A DNA stretch of 23,244 nt from Bacteroidales bacterium (GTDB lineage Bacteria > Bacteroidota > Bacteroidia > Bacteroidales > UBA932): assembly GCA_016283985.1 (NCBI GenBank), contig JAEENZ010000010.1:1-23244 (forward strand), read 5' to 3'. This document shows positions 17,474 to 23,244 of this stretch, piece by piece. The notes under the pieces are model-generated. The model made no database searches. It was not told where the DNA came from and saw only the letters and a program-made list of their open reading frames with translations. Positions within the stretch are counted from its first letter, which is position 1. Each line of letters begins with the position of its first letter. The position numbers were made by a program, and so were the translations under genes.

Positions 17474-18577
17474 ATGAAACGATTGTATTCAGGTTTTGTT
17501 ATTCTGCTGTCGATACTTCTGTCTGCGCATAATCTTGTTGCTCAGGAGTTTGTCTATACTGATGCAACCAGACTGCCCGTTTACGGAAAAATATGCAACG
17601 ATACTTATGGACCCTTCACCAGGCTTCCGTCCGACTTGGAATCGGTGTGTCGTCCACCGTTGTGGAGACTCGGGCGAGACAGTGCCGGCGAATATGTCCG
17701 GTTTGCATCGGATGCGGGTGTATTCAACTTGTGCTGGACTTCGACATTCGACACTCAGTCTACCAATATGACGATGTGTACGGTAAAGGGTCTTGCCCTG
17801 TATGTCCTTGATGGAGGAGAATGGATATATGTCGGCACAGGAATGCCGTCAGGTAAAGGGAAGGAGAACAGCTACAAGATATCTTGTAATAAGCTTGCCG
17901 GGACAATGCACGAGTATATGCTGTTCCTAAGTCTGTACGATGGCTTGGACAAGCTGGAGATAGGAGTCCCCGAAGGATGCAGCATATTGTCTCCGTCGAC
18001 AGACTCTCCGCGCAGTGGCAGGCCCGTGATAATGTATGGGACCAGTATTTTGCAGGGAGCCAGCGCTTCACATCCCGGGATGTCCGGGAGCAATCAATTG
18101 GTGAGAATGCTGGACAGGCAGGTAATCAATCTCGGTTTCAGTGGAAACGCGCTGCTGGATATGGAGATAGCTGAGCTTATGGCTGCATATCCGGATCCTG
18201 GTGTATTTGTGCTGGACAATATGCCAAACGGGACCCCGGAGCTGGTCCTCGAAAAGCAGAAGTTATTCTATCAGGTTTTACGAGAAGCGCATCCGGATGT
18301 CCCTATTGTATTTGTGGAAAACCCCAACTATCCCGGGATGCGCTTTGACGAGGGAAGGGAGCGGTTTGTCCGGAGCAAGAACGAAGCACTTCACAAGGTG
18401 TTTGACGATCTTGTATCTGCAGGCGAAAAGAATATATATTTGTTAGGATCTATGCAGATGTTAGGTGACGATAATGTTGGCACCATCGAGGGAACGCACT
18501 TCACGGATATTGGCTTCACATCCTACTCGGGCATCCTTGCCCCTATACTGGAAACCCTCCTGAGCAAGTATGATTGA
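17474..18577 (+). CDS. SGNH/GDSL-family esterase with N-terminal GxDLY-like domain
   Basis: A 367-residue exported hydrolase (signal peptide to about residue 23, ending LVAQ). Residues of about 25-165 resemble the beta-sandwich domain that precedes this SGNH group; GTGM and GRDSAGEYVRF are visible. The catalytic part begins RPVIMYGTSILQGASASHPG, with nucleophile Ser191 in GTSI, then NLGFSGNALLDMEIAEL (Gly and Asn oxyanion residues) and VFVLDNMPN. The final motif is EGTHFTDIGF (Glu339, His342); most relatives have Asp at the Glu position. In pectin loci such enzymes act as deacetylases, which fits here, but the acyl substrate is inferred. Last gene of the operon; the fic operator begins 23 nt after its stop. 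Confidence 0.82.
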   Translation: MKRLYSGFVILLSILLSAHNLVAQEFVYTDATRLPVYGKICNDTYGPFTRLPSDLESVCRPPLWRLGRDSAGEYVRFASDAGVFNLCWTSTFDTQSTNMTMCTVKGLALYVLDGGEWIYVGTGMPSGKGKENSYKISCNKLAGTMHEYMLFLSLYDGLDKLEIGVPEGCSILSPSTDSPRSGRPVIMYGTSILQGASASHPGMSGSNQLVRMLDRQVINLGFSGNALLDMEIAELMAAYPDPGVFVLDNMPNGTPELVLEKQKLFYQVLREAHPDVPIVFVENPNYPGMRFDEGRERFVRSKNEALHKVFDDLVSAGEKNIYLLGSMQMLGDDNVGTIEGTHFTDIGFTSYSGILAPILETLLSKYD

Positions 18578-18599
18578 CAAATATGACTACTTCAAGTAA

Positions 18600-18670
18600 T
18601 CTGCCTCATTCTGAAAGTTTTCTGCATCATTTTATTGAATTTGATGCAGATAATTCACTGTTGAGGCAGA
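18600..18670 (+). promoter_or_regulatory. Four-site operator upstream of fic
   Basis: Four 9-bp sites lie in nested dyads: TCTGCCTCA (18600-18608), TCTGCATCA (18621-18629), TGATGCAGA (18642-18650) and TGAGGCAGA (18662-18670). The inner pair and the outer pair are each perfect inverted repeats. The two types differ at one base, so all four fit TCTGC[C/A]TCA in one orientation or the other. Site starts are 21, 21 and 20 bp apart, two DNA turns, placing them on one face of the helix. The last site abuts the promoter. This looks like a multi-dimer repressor operator. The inner dyad could also form a hairpin at the end of the PUL transcript. Confidence 0.7.
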
Positions 18671-18685
18671 AAAACACTATATTTG
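18661..18685 (+). promoter_or_regulatory. fic promoter
   Basis: TATATTTG (18678-18685) is a perfect TAnnTTTG -7 element, identical to those before the sigma factor and SIMPL-domain genes. A TTG at 18661-18663 lies 14 nt upstream, shorter than usual for a -33 element. Transcription would start near 18691, leaving about 15 nt before the ATG at 18706. The upstream element overlaps the fourth operator site. Confidence 0.55.
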
Positions 18686-18705
18686 CCCTGAAAACAGAAT
18701 GCACT

Positions 18706-19752
18706 ATGCACGAATTTGACTTCATAAACCGCCCTAAAGACCTGCTCACGCCGGAGATTGTTGCCCTCCTGACACGCCTGCACGAGTGCCGTGGCCGTCA
18801 GGCACTTTTCGTCGAAGCGAAGCCGGACGTTCTCACAGCCTTGCTGGAAGTGGCAAAGATTCAGAGTACCGGTGCGTCCAACCGCATCGAGGGTATCTAT
18901 ACAACCGACGAGCGCTTGAACGCCCTGGTCCAGGAAAAGGTCAAGCCCCGCAACCGCAATGAGGAAGAAATCTCCGGCTACCGTGACGTACTGGCCACCA
19001 TCCACGAGTCCTACGAACACATTGCGCCTAATCCCAACAATATCCTCCAGTTGCACCGGGATCTTTATTCCTTCAGCAGCAGCGCCGTTGGCGGCACTTA
19101 CAAGAACTCCGACAACATCATCGCGGAAAAGCACGCCGACGGAACGGAGAATGTGCGCTTCCGCCCGGTTCCGGCTTTCCAGACGGCCGACGCAATGCTA
19201 AACCTCTGCACCCGATTCAACGATGCTATCGAAGCCGGCACCTATGATCCACTCCTCTTGATGCCGGTGTTCATCCTGGACTTTCTGTGCATCCACCCTT
19301 TCAATGACGGGAACGGCCGCATGAGCCGCCTCCTGACACTCCTACTGCTGTATCGTGCGGGATTCATCGTGGGCAAGTACATCAGTATCGAGATGCTGAT
19401 CGAGAAGAGCAAGGACTCCTACTATGAGGCCCTGCAGGCCAGTTCCCAGAACTGGCACGAGGACGGGAACGACTATTTACCCTTCCTCAAGTATATACTT
19501 GGCATTGTTGTCAAAGCCTACAATGAGTTCGAGAACCGTGTCGAGCACCTTCGCTACCGCAAAGTCTCCAAACCGGAGCGCACCAAGGCCATCATCGAGC
19601 GCACTCCCGGAAAGATTACCAAGAAGGAGATCGCCCAGGCCTGCCCCGATATCAGCCTGACCACCATCGAGCGTACTTTGGCCGAACTGGTTTCTGACGG
19701 TTACATCGAAAAGACAGGAAGCGGCAGGGCCACAGCTTATGTAAAGAAATAA
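18706..19752 (+). CDS. Class II Fic-family protein (probable AMP transferase) with C-terminal winged helix
   Basis: A 348-residue cytoplasmic protein. The Fic core has the complete motif HPFNDGNGR (197-205), needed to transfer AMP from ATP to a target hydroxyl. The inhibitory motif S-x-x-x-E-G is present near the N-terminus (Ser58, Glu62, Gly63), making it a class II, self-inhibited Fic like SoFic of Shewanella. Residues of about 285-348 form a winged-helix domain (KITKKEIAQACPDISLTTI, ERTLAELVSDGYIEK). The frame is open back to 18574, but ATG 18706 is preferred because the promoter and operator lie inside that extension. No separate antitoxin gene is present, consistent with an inhibitory motif carried in cis. 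It is transcribed separately from the PUL. Winged helix plus four-site operator suggests it may control its own promoter (inference). Confidence 0.9.
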   Translation: MHEFDFINRPKDLLTPEIVALLTRLHECRGRQALFVEAKPDVLTALLEVAKIQSTGASNRIEGIYTTDERLNALVQEKVKPRNRNEEEISGYRDVLATIHESYEHIAPNPNNILQLHRDLYSFSSSAVGGTYKNSDNIIAEKHADGTENVRFRPVPAFQTADAMLNLCTRFNDAIEAGTYDPLLLMPVFILDFLCIHPFNDGNGRMSRLLTLLLLYRAGFIVGKYISIEMLIEKSKDSYYEALQASSQNWHEDGNDYLPFLKYILGIVVKAYNEFENRVEHLRYRKVSKPERTKAIIERTPGKITKKEIAQACPDISLTTIERTLAELVSDGYIEKTGSGRATAYVKK

Positions 19753-19763
19753 TCCGACTACCA

Positions 19764-19771
19764 TAACTTTG
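19764..19771 (+). promoter_or_regulatory. Possible promoter before the GH89 gene
   Basis: TAACTTTG fits the TAnnTTTG consensus and lies in the 25-nt gap after fic. It is only 6 nt before the ATG at 19778, so the transcript would be leaderless or nearly so. No -33 element is visible. Co-transcription with fic is the alternative. Confidence 0.3.
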
Positions 19772-19777
19772 AAGATT

Positions 19778-21925
19778 ATGAAGAGACTCTTGATAGCCAT
19801 ATTCTTTTTATTCTCGCTTTGCGCCTACGCAACCCCCGTGCACGACATGCTGGAACGCATCGATGAGGGAGCCTCGTCAAAGTTCGTTCTTAAACTGAGC
19901 AGAAGCGACAAAGATTTCTTCGAGCTCGATCAAAAAGGAAAGAAGATAGTGGTACGTGGCAACAGCTATGTCAACATCGCCACCGGTGTAAACTGGTATC
20001 TGAAATATTATGCAGGCATACACCTGAGCTGGAACTGCATGCACGCGGAACTTCCTGAAAACCTGCCTCCGGTGAAGACCAAGGAACGTCACGAGACTCC
20101 TTTGCAGCTGCGCTACGATTTCAATTATTGCACGTTTTCCTACTCGATGCCCTTCTGGGATTGGGACAGGTGGGAAGCCGAAATCGACTGGATGGCCCTG
20201 CACGGGGTGAACCTGCCGCTCGCGGCCGTAGGCGCCGAATGCGTATGGAAAGCCGTTCTGGAGCGTCTGGGCTACTCACAGGATGAAATCGGACGCATAA
20301 TCGCCGGCCCGGCTTTTCTGGCATGGTTCGAGATGAACAATATCGAGGGATGGGGAGGTCCGCTTCCGGACGGCTGGTATGCCCGCGCCGAATCCCTCCA
20401 GAAAAAGATTCTCGCCCGGATGAGGGAATGGGGGATGGAGCCGGTGCTCCCCGGATATTCCGGCATGGTGCCGCACGATGTGGCCGGTCGTCTGGGGCTC
20501 GACCTCGCGAAGGTGGGCCCTTGGAACGCCCTCCAACGCCCGGCCTTTCTGATGCCCACCGACCCACATTTCGCAGAGATTGCAGCAATTTACTATGAGG
20601 AACAACAGAATCTCTTCGGAAAGGCGGACTACTATTCTATGGACCCCTTCCATGAGTCCTCGACGGGTGCCGGGGTGGATCTCGCTGCTACCGGGCAGGC
20701 CGTGATGGCCGCCATGAAGAGGGTAAATCCGAAGGCGGTGTGGGTGCTGCAGGCGTGGAGCCAGAATCCCCGCGACGAGATGATAGAAGCCCTGGAAAAA
20801 GATGATCTGTTGATACTTGACCTCTTCAGCGAATGCCGGCCTATGTGGGGGATGGAGTCTATTTGGCGCAAGGAGCAGGGCTACCGCGGGCATGGCTGGC
20901 TGTTCTGCATGCTGGAAAACTTCGGAGGCCGGGTTGGCCTGCACGGAAGGATGGACCAGCTGATAGAGAATTTCTACCTCACCAAAAGCCATCCCATGGC
21001 AAAGGATATCCGGGGAATCGGATTTTCCATGGAAGGAGGGCAGAACAATCCTGTAATGTTTGAACTTATGAGCGAACTTCCCTGGAGAGAGGAAAGATTC
21101 ACCAAGGAAGACTGGATCAAGAATTACTGCTTTGCGCGTTATGGGGTGCGGGACGCAGACATCGAAGCTGCCTGGACCATTCTGGCACAGGGCATCTACA
21201 ACTGCCCGCGCAGCAACAATCAGCAGGGTTGCCACGAATCCATTTTCTGCGCCCGGCCCGGGACCGATGTCTTCTGGGTGTACGAGCGCTCGAAATTGAG
21301 CAACTACTACGACCCGCAGTCTACCCGCAAAGCTGCAGAGCTCATGCTGCGTGCGGCTTCGCACCTGGAAGGAAACGACAATTACGAATACGATCTCGTG
21401 GACATAGTGCGACAGGCCGTGGCAGATCGTGCCCGCGTGGTTTACCAACGTTGCATGGCGGGATTTAAATCATTCTGCAGAAGCGACTACGAAAAATGGC
21501 GCGACGCTTTCCTCGACCTCCTCCTCTGCCAGAACGAGCTCCTTGGAAGCCGCAAGGAATTCATGCTCGGAGAATGGCTGCGTCAAGCGCACTCCGCCGC
21601 CTCCAACCCGGACGAAAGAGCACTCTACGAATGGAACGCCAGGGTGCAGATCACTACCTGGGGCAACCGCAATTGCGCCAACGACGGCAAACTCCACGAG
21701 TATGCCCACAAGGAATGGAACGGCATCCTGAAGGATTTCTATCTGCCCCGCTGGGAACTCTTCTTCAACAATTTGGATGCAGTCTTCGACGGCAAGGCGG
21801 TGGAACCCATAGACTGGTATGCTGTAGAAGAGCCATGGACGCTCCGCACGGACTCCTATCCCTGCACACCTCTCGGCCCCGCAGTTTTCACAGCCCGCAA
21901 GATATACTCAAAGGTTTTTGAATGA
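19778..21925 (+). CDS. GH89 alpha-N-acetylglucosaminidase (NAGLU-like)
   Basis: A 715-residue exported enzyme that removes terminal alpha-linked N-acetylglucosamine, as found in some mucin glycans and heparan sulfate. ATG at 19778 gives the signal peptide KRLLIAIFFLFSLCAYA; an in-frame TTG 9 nt earlier is less likely. The NAGLU layout is complete: N-terminal alpha/beta domain (residues about 20-100), then the TIM-barrel with YDFNYCTFSYSMPFWDW, DWMALHGVNLPLA, VLPGYSGMVP, YYSMDPFHE (Glu293), WVLQAWS, and GFSMEGG (Glu419), then a helical C-terminal domain. The two Glu residues are candidate catalytic acid and nucleophile. It is probably not part of the PUL, since a promoter and fic separate them; codon choice is also more GC-rich than in the PUL. 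Usual length for the family. Confidence 0.93.
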   Translation: MKRLLIAIFFLFSLCAYATPVHDMLERIDEGASSKFVLKLSRSDKDFFELDQKGKKIVVRGNSYVNIATGVNWYLKYYAGIHLSWNCMHAELPENLPPVKTKERHETPLQLRYDFNYCTFSYSMPFWDWDRWEAEIDWMALHGVNLPLAAVGAECVWKAVLERLGYSQDEIGRIIAGPAFLAWFEMNNIEGWGGPLPDGWYARAESLQKKILARMREWGMEPVLPGYSGMVPHDVAGRLGLDLAKVGPWNALQRPAFLMPTDPHFAEIAAIYYEEQQNLFGKADYYSMDPFHESSTGAGVDLAATGQAVMAAMKRVNPKAVWVLQAWSQNPRDEMIEALEKDDLLILDLFSECRPMWGMESIWRKEQGYRGHGWLFCMLENFGGRVGLHGRMDQLIENFYLTKSHPMAKDIRGIGFSMEGGQNNPVMFELMSELPWREERFTKEDWIKNYCFARYGVRDADIEAAWTILAQGIYNCPRSNNQQGCHESIFCARPGTDVFWVYERSKLSNYYDPQSTRKAAELMLRAASHLEGNDNYEYDLVDIVRQAVADRARVVYQRCMAGFKSFCRSDYEKWRDAFLDLLLCQNELLGSRKEFMLGEWLRQAHSAASNPDERALYEWNARVQITTWGNRNCANDGKLHEYAHKEWNGILKDFYLPRWELFFNNLDAVFDGKAVEPIDWYAVEEPWTLRTDSYPCTPLGPAVFTARKIYSKVFE

Positions 21926-21960
21926 TAGTGTAGCGCTTGATTATTCCGTTGCTACGGACA

Positions 21961-22001
21961 TCTGATTCCCGGCGGGTTTTCCCACGGGAGGCTGAATTTT
22001 T
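21961..22001 (+). terminator. Imperfect copy of the rpoC-type terminator after the GH89 gene
   Basis: The 3' arm CGGGAGGCTGA and a five-T run (21997-22001) match the rpoC terminator, but the 5' arm reads TCTGATTCCCG and differs at three of eleven positions. The core TCCCG/CGGGA still pairs, with further broken pairs outside. It is probably a weaker terminator than the one at 199-240. It starts 35 nt after the GH89 stop. Confidence 0.6.
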
Positions 22002-22022
22002 GCCGTAAAAAGATTATATTTG
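21967..22022 (+). repeat. Intergenic direct repeat, right copy (terminator plus promoter module)
   Basis: Matches 205-261 over its whole length apart from a 1-nt shortening and one T-to-A change in the T-run. Outside it, similarity falls away on both sides, so the repeat is sharply bounded: the left edge cuts through the terminator 5' arm and the right edge is the end of the -7 element. Confidence 0.9.
22015..22022 (+). promoter_or_regulatory. Promoter (-7 element) for the SIMPL-domain gene and cysS
   Basis: TATATTTG, a perfect TAnnTTTG match, lies 27 nt before the ATG at 22050. With its upstream GCCGTAAAAAGAT it is identical to the promoter of the sigma factor gene. Confidence 0.62.
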
Positions 22023-22049
22023 TGATTGTGTAATCAGAAGTATTGAATT

Positions 22050-22754
22050 ATGAAGCAGAACAAGATAATAGAGGCATGCATAGTAGCTGCTGCCATCGTG
22101 GTTTTCGGGCTTCTTCTAAAAGCCGGACTGGATAACTTCACCAATAAAGACCGCAGGGTTACCGTCAAGGGCCTTTCGGAAATTGAAGTCCCGGCCGACC
22201 AGGTTACCTGGTCCATCACCACTGCCGAGACCGGCAACGACCTCCAGCAGGTCTACGCCAATTCTTCTTCTGTTATCCGCAAAATCACCAAGTTCCTCAC
22301 CAGTAACGGAATAGCAGCAGAGGATATCAACGTCGGCACCCCGATAGTGACCGATAATGAAACCGACCGCTGGAATGCCGACCGCATCCCCTTCCGTTTC
22401 AAGATCAAGACCGTCCTTTCGGTAAATTCCAAAGAAGTGGATAAGGTGCGCGGGCTCATCTCCCGCCAGGGAGAACTCCTGAGCCAGGGCATTGCCATCA
22501 TCAACAGCGAGTACTCCGAGCCTGTCTCCTACTCTTTCGTTTCCTTCCAGGAGATGAAACCCAGGATGATGGAAGAAGCAATAGCCAACGCACAAATGAC
22601 GGCACAGCAGTTCGCCAAGAACTCCGGCAGCAAACTCGGCAAGATAATCTCCGCCGACCAGGGCCAGTTCAGCATCAACAGCAAAGACGAGAACAACCCC
22701 CAGATCAAGAAACTCCGCGTGGTGACCACCATCACCTATCAACTCAAGCACTAG
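22050..22754 (+). CDS. SIMPL-domain (DUF541) protein, exported or membrane-anchored
   Basis: A 234-residue protein. Residues of about 7-27 (EACIVAAAIVVFGLLLKAG) form one hydrophobic helix, a signal anchor placing the rest outside the inner membrane. The SIMPL domain covers about 35-234: RRVTVKGLSEIEVPADQVTW at the start, then SNGIAAEDINVG, PFRFKIKTVLSV, VSYSFVSFQEMKPRMMEEAI and the end LRVVTTITYQL. The family is widespread; its biochemical role is not settled, with links to oxidative stress and cell-envelope functions. It starts 27 nt after its promoter and ends 6 nt before cysS, so the two are probably one operon. Confidence 0.88.
   Translation: MKQNKIIEACIVAAAIVVFGLLLKAGLDNFTNKDRRVTVKGLSEIEVPADQVTWSITTAETGNDLQQVYANSSSVIRKITKFLTSNGIAAEDINVGTPIVTDNETDRWNADRIPFRFKIKTVLSVNSKEVDKVRGLISRQGELLSQGIAIINSEYSEPVSYSFVSFQEMKPRMMEEAIANAQMTAQQFAKNSGSKLGKIISADQGQFSINSKDENNPQIKKLRVVTTITYQLKH

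Positions 22755-23244
<490 letters not shown>

Noticed and set aside
18706..19752. Fic/Doc toxin-antitoxin module
   Set aside because: No small antitoxin gene lies beside it. The inhibitory S-x-x-x-E-G motif is within the protein, so it is a self-inhibited class II Fic.
20276..21448. Minus-strand ORF of 390 codons opposite the GH89 gene
   Set aside because: The + strand encodes an intact NAGLU enzyme over the whole stretch. The antisense frame is open only because of GC-rich codon bias.
19778..21925. GH89 as a member of the PUL
   Set aside because: It is separated by the fic gene, an operator and promoters, and its substrate (alpha-GlcNAc) does not match the uronate-directed enzymes. Simple adjacency is not enough.
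21930..21955. GTAGC/GCTAC inverted repeat after the GH89 gene
   Set aside because: Only five base pairs with a 16-nt loop. It is expected by chance, and the terminator copy just downstream is the better candidate.

Overview
The window looks like chromosomal DNA from a member of the Bacteroidales (Bacteroidetes); genus not determined. The signs are a SusC/SusD pair, an ECF sigma factor and FecR-type anti-sigma regulator, many lipoproteins with acidic residues after the lipobox cysteine, fimbrillin and FISUMP domains, TAnnTTTG-type promoter elements and an RpoC C-terminus of Bacteroidetes type. Every convincing gene is on the + strand. There are no tRNA, rRNA, CRISPR, phage, transposase, replication or conjugation genes.

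Layout. (1) 1-261: the last codons of rpoC, a strong terminator and a promoter. (2) 291-18577: a polysaccharide utilization locus (PUL). It opens with an ECF sigma factor. Then come a putative lyase-like lipoprotein, a fimbrillin/FISUMP surface lipoprotein, an unlisted 43-residue small ORF, the FecR-like anti-sigma regulator, a SusC-type TonB-dependent transporter with an STN signalling domain, SusD, a second paralogous lyase-like lipoprotein, an Fn3-like/SUMF1-like surface lipoprotein, a GH105/88-type unsaturated uronyl hydrolase, a GH28 polygalacturonase-like enzyme and an SGNH esterase. From 2976 to 18577 genes are separated by 1-12 nt or overlap, so they are probably one operon. The likely logic: SusC/D bind and import a uronic-acid polysaccharide, lyase-like and GH28 enzymes cut it, the GH105 enzyme removes the unsaturated uronate that lyases leave, the SGNH enzyme removes acyl groups, and the STN-FecR-sigma relay switches on the system. 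Pectin or a rhamnogalacturonan-like glycan fits best, but the substrate is inferred. (3) 18578-21925: a class II Fic (AMPylase) gene with its own promoter and a striking four-site operator, then a GH89 alpha-N-acetylglucosaminidase. (4) 21961-23244: a near copy of the rpoC terminator/promoter module, a SIMPL-domain gene and the 5' third of cysS.

The window ends carry an oddity. The last 63 bases repeat the first 63, so the sequence closes on itself. Just before the end, cysS switches in frame into rpoC at a short shared sequence. Closing the circle would create a 199-codon CysS-RpoC hybrid ORF. This is a tandem-duplication or excision junction at microhomology, or an assembly/library chimera; it is not a plausible plasmid.

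The most interesting items are the terminal junction, the operator in front of fic, the pair of lyase-like proteins of unassigned family, and the 56-bp intergenic repeats that flank the whole 21.7-kb segment.
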